This document shows positions 9,904-18,959 of a stretch of 64,000 bases of DNA, in pieces (the first letter of the stretch is position 1; each line of letters starts with the position of its first letter). The DNA is taken from contig JADKHG010000014.1 of the NCBI GenBank assembly GCA_016721875.1, positions 248,001 through 312,000 on the forward strand, written 5' to 3'. Made by a program: the position numbers and the translations under genes. This stretch comes from Sphingomonadales bacterium. GTDB lineage: Bacteria > Pseudomonadota > Alphaproteobacteria > Sphingomonadales > Sphingomonadaceae. The notes beneath the pieces are model-generated. The model was not told the DNA's origin and searched no databases. It worked only from the letters and a program-made list of their open reading frames with translations.

Positions 9904-11599
9904 ATGATTGTCGCAACGGAGGAGAAAAGGCAGCGTTTTCGCGAACAGGGATGGTGGGGCGAGCAAACACTTGCTGACCTGTTTTGCGCAAATGTGACGG
10001 CGCATCCTGAGCCGGATCGCGCTGGTGGATGCGCCCAACCGCAAGGATTTTGCCTTCGGTGAACCCAGACGGCTGACCTATGCAGAATTGCAGGCGGAGG
10101 TCGAACGCTATGCTGCGGCATTGGTTGCCGCCGGCATCGGCAAAGACGATATCATAATCATCCAGCTACCCAATATCAGCGAGTTTGTAGCGCTCTATTT
10201 CGCAGCGGCAATCATTGGCGCCATCGTCAGCCCGGTCGCGGTGCAATATCGCAGCCATGAATTGGCGGCGATGTTTGGTATCGTCGAACCCAAAGCCTTC
10301 ATCTGCGCGACGCAAATGAAAGGCGCGGATCATATCGGAACCGTCAGGCCGCTTCTGGGTGATAGGATCACCTTGTTCACGGTCGGCCCCGACGCTCCGG
10401 TCGACGCAATTAATCTGGACACGGAGCCCGCGCGTCCCGAACAGCTTTTATCGCATTGCGCCGCTACGAAAATCGACGCCGATGATGTTTTCACTATTTG
10501 CTGGACTTCGGGGACAACGGGCGTGCCCAAGGGCGTCCCGCGAAGTCATAATCACTGGGTCGGCATCGCACCGGGAACTTATATTGCATCACGGTTGCAG
10601 GACGGCGATGTGATGCTCAATCCGTTTCCGCTCATCAATATGGCATCCATCGGTGGCATTACGATGAGCTGGCTGCGCATTGCGGGTACGATGGTGCTGC
10701 ATCATCCCTTCGATCCGCAAATCTATCTGGCGCAAATCGCGACCGAACGACCCAGCTTTACCATCGCGCCCCCCGCTATACTCAACATGCTTTTGCAGAA
10801 CGAGGAACTGCTCGCCAAGGTCGATTTGTCGAGCCTGCGCACCATTGGATCGGGCTCTGCACCGCTTGCACCTGCGATGGTCCAGGGGTTTCAGGAACGA
10901 CTGGATTTGCCTGTCATCAACATCTTCGGATCGAATGAGGGCATGTCGCTGATTACGGCACCCGATGTCGTTCCCGATCCTGTCGAGCGGGCTAGCTATT
11001 TTCCCAACGGTCTCGATCTGACGCCCTATTATGGCAATAGCCCCAGGCGAATATTGGAATCGCGCCTCGTTCCTCCGAACGGCGGTGCTGTGATCGAAGA
11101 TGAAGGCGTTGCCGGCGAATTGCAGATACGCGGCCCAACAGTCTTTGAAGGCTATTGGAAATCGCCCGAGCAGACCGCAGCTGCTTTTACCGATGATGGC
11201 TGGTTCAAGACCGGCGATCTGTTCGAGATCGTGCAAGGTGGCCGCTTCCTGAAATTCACGGGTCGGTGCAAGGATCTGATCATTCGCGGCGGCGTCAATA
11301 TCTCTCCGGAGGAGATTGATCAGGTGCTTGCCGGGCATCCGCAGCTAGCCGAAGCCTGCGTGTTCGCGCTGCCTGATCCGGTGATGGGCGAACGTATCGG
11401 TGTCGCTGTGGTGCCGCGCGACGGGGCGGAGGTCTCGCTCGATACCGTGACGACCTATTTACGCGAACAGGATCTGGCTGTGTTCAAACTGCCTGAACGC
11501 CTGTTCCATTTTGAAAGCCTGCCGCGCAATGTGACCAACAAGGTGATGCGCAGCGAAGTGCGCGAAATGGCGCTCGCGATGATTGAGAGAGGAGACTGA
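9904..11599 (+). pseudogene. AMP-dependent acyl-CoA synthetase (benzoate/2,3-DHB-ligase-like), frameshifted near N-terminus
   Basis: The adenylate-forming motif A3 TSGTTGVPKGVPRSH, FGSNEGMSL (A5), TGD (A7) and GRCKDLIIRGGVNISPEEID (A8) are all present. A C-terminal domain includes VTNKVMR, with the A10 lysine. The N-terminal segment from ATG 9904 (to NVTAHPE) and the rest (ALVDAPNRKDF onward) are in different frames and meet at about 10011. Removing one C from CCGG gives HPERIALVDAPN, which matches the family's usual wording. The main body alone is open from GTG 10025. It activates a carboxylic acid to its CoA thioester for the thiolases encoded next. Its start lies one base after the oxygenase stop. 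Confidence 0.82.
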
Positions 11600-11600
11600 A

Positions 11601-12830
11601 ATGTCTGCAGAGGTTTTCATCCTGGGTGGTGCCCAGACCGATTTCGCCCGCAACATAGACCGCGAAGGCGGCGACATGTTCGCGCTGTTCCGCGATGTGG
11701 CAGAGGCGGCGTTCGCGGCGACGGGTATCGAGCCCAAAGAGGTCGAAACCGCCCATGTTGGCAATTTCGTGGGAGAGCTGTTTGCAGGTCAGGGCCAGCT
11801 GGGCGGCTTTTTCGGCCATGTCCATCCCGATATGGCGGGCATCCCGACCTCGCGCCACGAAGCCGCCTGCGCCTCGGGCAGCATCGCCATATTGGCCGCG
11901 AGCGCCGAGATTGAAGCGGGTCGCTATGGGCTTGCGCTTGTGCTCGGTATCGAATTGATGCGCAATGTGCCCGGCCAGCGTGCGGCGGAGTATCTAGGCT
12001 CAGCCGCATGGGCGGGACGCGAGGCGCAAGAGGCGCGTTACCTCTGGCCCTATATGTTTTCCAATGTCGCGGCGGAGTATGAAGAGCGTTACGGCCTTGA
12101 TCGCGCGCATCTGCGCGGCATTTCCGAAATTGCCTTCGCCAATGCCAAACGCAACCCCAATTCGCAGACGCGCGGCTGGGCAATCACACCGGATCATTTC
12201 GCCGACAATGATGAGGTTAATCCGCCAATTGAGGGTTCACTTCGTAAGGCTGATTGCGGGCAAGTGACTGACGGCGCGGCGGCCATCTTCCTCGCCTCGC
12301 GCGAAGTGGCAGAGGTCTATGCCAAGCGGCGCGGCATCGCGCTGGAAAGCCTGCCGCGCATCAAGGGCTGGGGACATTCCACAGCGCCGCTTCTCTACTC
12401 CACCAAAGTCAGCGGCAGCCGGGGCGAGCCTTTTGTCTTCCCCACGGTGCGCAAGGCGATGATGGACGCACTGGGCCGGGCCGCCATGCCCGATATCTAC
12501 GCCTGTGATGGCGTTGAAGTGCATGATTGTTTTTCGATCACCGAATATATGGCGATTGATCATTTCGGCATCACCCCGCCGGGCGAAAGCTGGCGCGCGG
12601 TGGAGGATGGCACGATTGCGCTGGGCGGGCGGCTGCCAGTCAACCCGTCTGGCGGGCTGATCGGGCTGGGGCATCCGGTAGGCGCGACGGGCGTGCGCAT
12701 GATGCTTGATGCTACCAAGCAAGTGACGGGCAAGGCCGGTGACTATCAGGTCGAAGGCGCCCGGAATTTTGCAACCTTCAATGTGGGCGGCAGCGCGACC
12801 ACTTCGGTCAGCTTCGTGGTGGGCGTCTGA
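11601..12830 (+). CDS. SCP2-type thiolase (acetyl-CoA acetyltransferase family)
   Basis: The 409-aa thiolase-fold protein carries the nucleophile Cys in HEAACASGSIAI, the HDCFS motif and the His in NPSGGLIGLGHPVGATG. The last is typical of the SCP-x/SCP2-type thiolase subfamily used in side-chain shortening of sterols, aromatics and branched acids. I choose ATG 11601, preceded by GAGAGGAGAC, over the TTG six codons upstream that falls inside the ligase gene. It probably cleaves or condenses the acyl-CoA made by the preceding ligase. The next thiolase starts 4 bases downstream; paired thiolases in one operon suggest a heteromeric enzyme or two steps. Confidence 0.88.
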   Translation: MSAEVFILGGAQTDFARNIDREGGDMFALFRDVAEAAFAATGIEPKEVETAHVGNFVGELFAGQGQLGGFFGHVHPDMAGIPTSRHEAACASGSIAILAASAEIEAGRYGLALVLGIELMRNVPGQRAAEYLGSAAWAGREAQEARYLWPYMFSNVAAEYEERYGLDRAHLRGISEIAFANAKRNPNSQTRGWAITPDHFADNDEVNPPIEGSLRKADCGQVTDGAAAIFLASREVAEVYAKRRGIALESLPRIKGWGHSTAPLLYSTKVSGSRGEPFVFPTVRKAMMDALGRAAMPDIYACDGVEVHDCFSITEYMAIDHFGITPPGESWRAVEDGTIALGGRLPVNPSGGLIGLGHPVGATGVRMMLDATKQVTGKAGDYQVEGARNFATFNVGGSATTSVSFVVGV

Positions 12831-12834
12831 ATGC

Positions 12835-13991
12835 ATGGCTGATATTTTTCTGTACGATGCAGTCCGCACGCCGCGCGGCAAGGCCAAGCCGGACGGAGGA
12901 TTGGGCGCGCTGACGCCGCATGAGCTGGTCAAACAACAGATCGACGCATTGCAGCTGCGCGTCGACGCTGCGGCAAATGCTCCTGAAGCGCTGCTGCTCG
13001 GCTGCATCGGTCAGGTCGGGGACCAGGGCGGACACATCGCGCTGGTATCGAAGCTGCATGCCGGCCTACCCGATGCATGCGCGGCGCAGAGCATCAACAA
13101 TTATTGCGCATCGGGCCTGACCGCCATTGGGCAGGCTGCGGCGATGGTCGGGTCAGGACAGGCCCAGTCCGTGTTTGCGGGCGGTGTTGAATGTATGAGC
13201 CGCGTCCCCTTCATGGGGGACAAGGCAAGCTATTACAGCGATGAGACTTTCCCGACACGCACGCGCTATATCCCGGTTGTGCTGGCAGCGGACAGGCTCG
13301 CCGCCACAGAAGGCTTTAGTCGATCAGAACTGGACTCAGTCGCACTCGCCTCTCAGCAAAAGGCGGCGGCGGCAGAAACCAACCCCAGCCTTACCCGATC
13401 GCGCATTCCAACCGGGCGATTGGATGCAGAGGAGTGCATCCGCCCAAAGACCGACGCCGCTTCACTAGCGTCTATGTCTCCGGCATTCGGCGCGTTGCAG
13501 GGCCAATATGCCGGTGCCTTGGGCGGCGAGACATTTGCGCCGTTGCACACGCTGAGCCATGCGCCGCCCGTCTGCGATGGGGCAGCCATCGCGCTGGTGG
13601 GGGGAGCCGGGCTTGGGACTCCGCGCGCGCGTATCCTGTCCTTTGCCGAAAGTGGCGGCGATCCCGTGGCTTCGCTGACGGCCGGCTTTGCCGCAATGGA
13701 CAAAGCTTTGGCGCATGCAGGTCTGACGCTGGCTGACATGGACAGGATCGAGTTCATGGAGAGTTTCGCAGTCACCATCGCCCGATTTTTGCGCGACCGC
13801 GATGTCGATCAGGCGCGCGTGAACGTCTCCGGCGGACATATCGCCAAAGGGCATCCGATGGGCGCGGTGGTGCGATCCTGACCTCAACATTGCTCGACTG
13901 TCTGGATGAAGCGGATGGTACTCTGGGCCTTGTCGTGGTCAGCGGAGCCTCTGGCGTTGGCGCAGCGATGGTCGTCGAACGACTGAACTGA
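12835..13991 (+). pseudogene. Second thiolase (acetyl-CoA C-acyltransferase-like), frameshifted near C-terminus
   Basis: The classical-length thiolase carries NYCASGLTA (nucleophile Cys) and the GGHIAKGHPMGA box. The frame stops prematurely after GAVVRS, yet the next frame continues with GAILTSTLLDCLDEADGTLGL and VVVSGASGVGAAMVVERLN to a TGA at 13989-13991. Adding one G to the GG at about 13869 reads MGAVGAILTS and restores the protein. In the restored C-terminus the usual second catalytic cysteine (C-x-G-G-G) is replaced by Ser in VSGASG. Activity may therefore be altered or the protein may be a non-catalytic partner of the adjacent SCP2 thiolase (inference). Confidence 0.78.
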
Positions 13992-14000
13992 GAAAAGAGA

Positions 14001-15718
14001 ATGACCGAAACATTTGAAGACCTGAACGCCCGTCACGCCCCAACCCTTGAAGCGGCGATTGAAGCCGTCAACAGCCGAAAAAGCTGGAGCCCGTTTCGCG
14101 ATTCCCCCAGCGCCAAATTCCATGCGCCGGGAGCACCGGAAACGGGCAAGGCGGCGTTTGAAGCACAGCTAGGGCAATCGTTTGATCTCGATCAGCCCGG
14201 CATCACCGGGCGCAGCGGCGCCGAGATTTCCCCATTCACCCGGCAGCCGCTTGGCATCGACTATCCTTTTACCGATCCCGCCGCGCTGATTGCCTCCGCG
14301 CAAAAGGCGATGGCGGGATGGCGCAAGGTCAACCCGAGGCAAGGATAGCTCTATGTCTGGAAATGGCAACTCGGCTCTATGCCCGCAATTTCGAAATGGC
14401 GCACGGCGTGATGCATGTCGCTGGGCAAAGCTACACGCAGGCGTTCAGCGGCAGCGGCCCCAATGCGCTGGATCGCGGGATCGAAGCGCTGGCCTATGCT
14501 GCAAAAGCGATGCGGGATGTGTTGCCTGAAGTGCGCTGGGACCGGACGTTTGGTAAGGAGGATGTCTCGCTCGACAAGACCTACACACTGGTCCCACGCG
14601 GGATCGGCCTTGTCATCTGCTGCGCGTCCTTCCCTACCTGGAACGCCTATCCGGCGATGTTTGCGAGCCTGGCAACCGGCAATCCCGTGATCGTCAAGCC
14701 GCACCCCATCGCCATTCTGCCGATGGCCATTGCGATGCAGGAATGCCGGAAAACCCTCGCGGATTTTGGCTGCGATCCCAATCTGGTCACGCTCGCCGTC
14801 GACACGCTTGAGGCGCCAATTGCCCAGCGTTTCATTGATGATCCGGCCGTGCAGATCATCGATTTCACCGGCAGCCCGCGCTATGGCGGTCATCTCGAAC
14901 GCACCGTCACCGGAAAGCTGCTGTTTACCGAAACCGCCGGACTTAATTCGGTAGTGCTCGAGAGCTGTGACTCGCTGGCGGCCACTGCAACGGCGATTGC
15001 GCGCGCCACCTGCCTGTTCTCGGCGCAAATGTGCACCAGCCCGCAGAATGTTTATGTGCCCAAAGACGGGATCAGGACGGCGGATGGTCACGCCACATTT
15101 GAGCAAGTCGCCTTGGCATTGGTCGCGGCCATTGATGTGATTGCGAACAATCCACCGGTGGCAGCGGGCATCATGGGTGCGGTGCAGGCGGAGCCAAGCT
15201 GTGCGCTTGTCCACGCTCTGGCCGATCGAGCCGCGCAAAGCCCCGGCGCGCGAATTTTGCGCCAACCGGTCGGCTATGCGCATCCCGACTATCCCGATGC
15301 ACGAACGATGACTCCGCTGGTGGTCGCCCTTCCGGCCGATAATGCCGCGCTTTATGCCGAGGAGCATTTTGGCCCAGTGCTGTTCGTAATCGCTGCAGAA
15401 AGCGGCGATGCAGCGGTGGAGGAAGCCACTCGCCTTGCGCGCGAACATGGCGCGATTTCTTCCTATCTTTACTCTACAGAAGAGGCTTTTATCGATCATG
15501 CGCTCGATGCTTATGCAGAAAGCGGAATGAACCTCTCGATCAATCTCCACGGCGCGATGTGGGCAAATTTCGCAGCGGCCTATAGCGATTATCATGTGAC
15601 CGGTCTGAACCCCGCGGGAAATGCATGCTTGGCCGATCTGGCCTTTGTCGCGGGCCGATTCCGCATCGTTCAGCATCGTCGCCCGGCCGTTCAGGAGGCG
15701 TTGTCCCATGTCGCATAA
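14001..15718 (+). pseudogene. paaN: PaaN-like aldehyde dehydrogenase (phenylacetate-pathway type), frameshifted
   Basis: The first 115 codons (to AMAGWRKVNPRQG) match the start of PaaN-family proteins (SWSPFRD, FDLDQPGITGR-GAEISPF). The remainder continues in another frame from ARIALCLEMATRLYARNFEMAHG through VPRGIGLVICC, SLATGNPVIVKPHP and FSAQMCTSPQN, which holds the catalytic cysteine. Adding one C to the CCC run at about 14334 fuses the two into one protein of about 572 aa, the family's usual size. PaaN proteins are aldehyde dehydrogenases that oxidise a semialdehyde or ring-cleavage aldehyde. Here the likely substrate is an aldehyde released by the upstream oxygenase. No MaoC hydratase domain is fused. 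Confidence 0.82.
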
Positions 15719-16168
15719 ACCCGAAAACTTTGTCGGCACCTGGAAGCTTGTGGACTGGCGGATCGAATATTCGGCGGAAGTGTGACGCGCCCTTTCGGCG
15801 AAGGTGCGCATGGCTATATCATCTATTCAGCCGACGGAACGATGACAGCGAGCATCGCAAAGGCCACCCGCCCACCCTTCGGCATCGCCAACGCCCGCAA
15901 TGCCAACGCGGCCCAGAAGATCGAGGCGTTCGACAGCTATTTCCACTATGCCGGACCATGGCGAATTGAGGATGATGAGGTGGTGCACAGCGTTACGATG
16001 TCGCTCAACCCCGACATGACCGGAACCGAACAACGGCGGCTTGCCGTGTTTGACGATGCTGACGGATTGACCTTGTCCGCGAAGGAAGCGCTGAAAGATG
16101 GCGCTTGTCGTCACCATATTCTGCAATGGGAGGTCTCGAGGAACAGTATAGGTTGCACGAAAGAGTGA
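15708..16168 (+). pseudogene. Lipocalin-like domain protein, frameshifted
   Basis: ATG 15708 overlaps the end of the PaaN-like gene. It begins FVGTWKLVDWRIEYSA, then the frame stops at 15785. The second frame gives GSVTRPFGEGAHGYIIYSADGTM and the rest of a small beta-barrel of the lipocalin-like family found in polyketide and catabolic clusters. Adding one G to GG at about 15776 reads YSAGSVTRPFG and joins the parts into about 153 aa. These proteins bind or isomerise small hydrophobic ligands; the function is unproven. It is the last gene of the plus-strand arm. Its C-terminus (NSIGCTKE) looks unrelated to the family, so a second change there is possible. Confidence 0.7.
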
Positions 16169-16232
16169 TGCTTGGAAAACCTTTCGCTTAGCGTTGTTGA
16201 CTGAGCGACGAGCTTAGGGGCGGCTTCTCACC

Positions 16233-17702
16233 TCACCCCCGAACCCAATCGAACCAGCGTTTTGCAAGACGCTGGAGTCTTTCGGGTTGCCGCGCCAGAC
16301 CATATCGGCCCGCCGCCATTTTGTTGGCTTCGCTCCATGTTGGATAGCTGTGGATTGCCTGCATCACATGGCGCAGGCGCAGCCCTTGGCGCATGGCGAG
16401 CACCCATTCGGCGATCATTTCGCCTGCGTGCGGCGCGACAATAGTGACGCCGAGCAGTTTGTCATTACCAGATTGGGTCAAGATTTTTACAAAGCCCTCT
16501 GTTTCACCATCGGCAATTGCGCGGTCGAAATCGTCGAGGTTATAGCGGGTGACCTCAAAGCTGACACTTTGCGCACGCGCGGAGTCTTCACTCAGCCCAA
16601 CACTGGCGACTTCGGGATCGGTGTAGGTGACCCGCGGCAGGAAACGATAGTCCGCGCGGTAACGCCTAAAGGGTCGGGCCAGCGCGTTGACGCTGGCATA
16701 CCATGCCTCGTGAGCCGCGCCGTGGGTCAGTTGCTGGTTGCCCGCAACATCACCCGCGACAAATATGTGCGGTAGCCGGGTGCGCAGATAGGCGTCAACG
16801 GCGACCTTACCATTGTCGACCAGCCCCAATTCCTCCAGTCCGAACCCGGATATGCGCGCGCGGCGGCCGACGGCGATGATGATATCGTCAAAATCGATCC
16901 GCACTTCGCCATCACTGCCCTCCGCGATCAACGCCGTACCCTCGAAACGCACCGCCTTGTGGCCGGTCAGCACGCGCACGCCATCCGCGGTCAAAGCTGC
17001 GGTCAGAACCGATGCCGCGTCGGCTTCTTCCTTCAGCAAAAGACGATCAGCCATTTCGACCAGCGTCACCTGACTGCCGAGACGCTGAATCGCCTGTGCG
17101 AGTTCACAGCCAATTGGTCCACCGCCCAATATCACCAGTTTTTCGGGCGCCTTCGCACGCGACGCCATGGCGTCCCATAGGGTTTCGCTGGTCAGAAAAC
17201 CGCTCGCTTCAATGCCGGGGATTGCCGGGATCACGGGTTCCGCTCCAGTGGCGATGATGAAGGCTTTTGACGTCAACCGCGTGGATGTTCCGTCGGCTCG
17301 TTCGATTTCCACCGTCCAAGGATCAACAAAACGGGCATAGCCCTGCGCGCATTCGACCCCTAACGCAGTATAGCGTTCAATGCTGTCATGTGGTTCTATG
17401 GTGGCAATGACGTCGCGCAGCCGGCGCATGACTTGCGGGAAATCGACTGCAATCTCTCCAGCATCGACGCCAAAGCGTACGCCATCACGCACGGCATGGG
17501 CGACCTTGGCGCTTTTGAGCAAAGCCTTGGACGGCACGCAGCCGGTGTTGAGACAATCGCCGCCCATCTGATGCGCCTCGACCAAAGTCACTTTGGCGCG
17601 CACCATTGCGGCAATATAGGCAGAGACCAGCCCCGCTGCACCGCCGCCAATCACGACCAGATTGCGATCAAACCGGCTCGACTTTTTCCAATTATCGGGC
17701 AT
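16233..17702 (-). CDS. FAD-dependent pyridine nucleotide-disulfide oxidoreductase (mercuric reductase/LPD-like)
   Basis: An N-terminal FAD dinucleotide-binding motif (VVIGGGAAGLVSA) is followed by the redox-active disulfide GGDCLNTGCVPSKALL. An NAD(P)-binding GGGPIGCELA lies near the middle, and a second FAD contact is at FVAGDVAGNQ. The C-terminal dimer interface contains IHSYPTWSE. The start at ATG 17702 (MPDNWKK) is chosen because upstream residues lie inside the TVP38 gene; the two genes overlap by 11 bases. This reductase-TVP38 pair recurs in proteobacteria. No N-terminal heavy-metal-associated domain or C-terminal Cys pair for mercury is present, so the substrate is unknown. Confidence 0.85.
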   Translation of the reverse strand: MPDNWKKSSRFDRNLVVIGGGAAGLVSAYIAAMVRAKVTLVEAHQMGGDCLNTGCVPSKALLKSAKVAHAVRDGVRFGVDAGEIAVDFPQVMRRLRDVIATIEPHDSIERYTALGVECAQGYARFVDPWTVEIERADGTSTRLTSKAFIIATGAEPVIPAIPGIEASGFLTSETLWDAMASRAKAPEKLVILGGGPIGCELAQAIQRLGSQVTLVEMADRLLLKEEADAASVLTAALTADGVRVLTGHKAVRFEGTALIAEGSDGEVRIDFDDIIIAVGRRARISGFGLEELGLVDNGKVAVDAYLRTRLPHIFVAGDVAGNQQLTHGAAHEAWYASVNALARPFRRYRADYRFLPRVTYTDPEVASVGLSEDSARAQSVSFEVTRYNLDDFDRAIADGETEGFVKILTQSGNDKLLGVTIVAPHAGEMIAEWVLAMRQGLRLRHVMQAIHSYPTWSEANKMAAGRYGLARQPERLQRLAKRWFDWVRG

Positions 17703-18372
17703 TATATTTCTTTGCGGCAGCCACCAATCCGCGCGCGATCCACGGGAAGCAGCCAAGGAGCACAAACGAGCCAATCAGCGTCGGCGACAGCAAGCCTGCG
17801 GTGGATTCTATCCTGCTGATCTGCGTGCCGGCGTTCACGAACACCACCGTCGCAGGCAACATCCCAAGCTGACTGACCCAATAATAGGTCGGCACCCTGA
17901 TCCGCGTCAGCCCCATCAGCAGGTTGACGATGAAGAAAGGGAAGAGCGGGATCAGCCGCAGCGTGAACAGGTAAAAGGCGCCGTCGCGGGCAAAGCCTTC
18001 GTCAATCGCCTTCAACCGGTCGCCAAATTTGGAGGACACCCAGTCGCGCAAGAGGAAGCGCGCTGAGAGAAAGGCCAGTGTCGCACCAATTGATGAAGCG
18101 AAGGAGACGACAATCGTCCCCGTCACCACCCCGAATAACGCGCCCGCAACCAACGACAATATCGCCGCTCCCGGAAGCGACAAGGCGGTCACCGCGATGT
18201 AGATCAGGAAAAAGCCGCCAATGACAAGCGCCGGATGGCTTTGATAATAGCCGTCGATCCGGCTTTGGCTCGCCTTGAAGGCATCTAGGCTCAACCATTG
18301 GCCGAGGTCGAACCAGAAAAAGGCCGCAATGCCTGCGATCAGCAATGCCAAAAGGGCAAGGCGCTTTGTCAT
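17692..18372 (-). CDS. TVP38/TMEM64 (DedA-like) family membrane protein
   Basis: The 226-aa inner-membrane protein has about six hydrophobic segments and the central SNARE-associated/VTT-type region. Family signatures include SLPGAAILSLVAGALFG, a reentrant-loop motif, and LRLIPLFPFFIVNLLMGLT. Members move lipids or contribute to membrane homeostasis; the exact substrate is unknown. It overlaps and presumably precedes in one transcript the flavin disulfide reductase. Confidence 0.88.
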   Translation of the reverse strand: MTKRLALLALLIAGIAAFFWFDLGQWLSLDAFKASQSRIDGYYQSHPALVIGGFFLIYIAVTALSLPGAAILSLVAGALFGVVTGTIVVSFASSIGATLAFLSARFLLRDWVSSKFGDRLKAIDEGFARDGAFYLFTLRLIPLFPFFIVNLLMGLTRIRVPTYYWVSQLGMLPATVVFVNAGTQISRIESTAGLLSPTLIGSFVLLGCFPWIARGLVAAAKKYNAR

Positions 18373-18400
18373 GCCGAAGCCGCGTCAGGCCGATAGAGGA

Positions 18401-18919
18401 TCAGAACGGCACATCGTCGTCAAGATCATCACCGCCGAAATCGCCGCCGCCAAAGCCCGACGATCCGCCCTGCCATCCGCCCCCGGATTGGCCGCCGCCA
18501 CCGCCGCCAGCGGGCGCTTCACCGGAACCACCGCTCCAGCCGCCGCCCTGACCACCGCCGCCGCCTTTGGCACCATCGAGCATCACCAGCTTGCCATCGA
18601 AACCGGCGACCGAAATTTCGGTTGTGTAGCGATCATTGCCTGACTGGTCCTGCCATTTGCGGGTGCGCAGCTGGCCTTCAATATAGACTTTGCTGCCCTT
18701 GCGCAGGAAGCGTTCAGCGACGCCGACCAAACCATCCGATTGCAGCACCACCTGATGCCATTCGGTGCGTTCTTTCTTTTCGCCGGTGGTACGGTCTTTC
18801 CAGTCTTCCGACGTGGCGATACGCAAATTGCAGATCCGGCCACCATTTTGGAAGCTTTTGACTTCGGGGTCTGCGCCGAGATTGCCGACCAAAATTACCT
18901 TATTGACGCTGCCCGCCAT
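18401..18919 (-). CDS. ssb: Single-stranded DNA-binding protein
   Basis: The 172-aa protein has an N-terminal OB fold (VNKVILVGNLGADPEVK, EWHQVV, GSKVYIEGQLRTRKWQ) at residues 1-110. A long glycine-rich linker follows, and the acidic tip ends DLDDDVPF, the conserved SSB tail that recruits replication and repair proteins. It coats ssDNA in replication, repair and recombination. It stands between feoB and the TVP38 gene; the 40-base gap from feoB suggests its own promoter inside or just after feoB. The length is usual for alphaproteobacterial SSB. Confidence 0.97.
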   Translation of the reverse strand: MAGSVNKVILVGNLGADPEVKSFQNGGRICNLRIATSEDWKDRTTGEKKERTEWHQVVLQSDGLVGVAERFLRKGSKVYIEGQLRTRKWQDQSGNDRYTTEISVAGFDGKLVMLDGAKGGGGGQGGGWSGGSGEAPAGGGGGGQSGGGWQGGSSGFGGGDFGGDDLDDDVPF

Positions 18920-18959
18920 GCTGTTCCTCGCCTAATTGAATTACCGTTGCTGTTGTCCG

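Noticed and set aside
8769..10121. A 450-codon minus-strand open frame antisense to the carotenoid-type oxygenase
   Set aside because: It is fully antisense to a gene with clear catalytic motifs, has no family-like segments and is an effect of codon bias in G+C-rich DNA.
14351..15811. A 486-codon minus-strand open frame
   Set aside because: It is antisense to the PaaN-like gene, whose motifs and homologous wording are unmistakable; the antisense translation is basic, His/Arg-rich and not protein-like.
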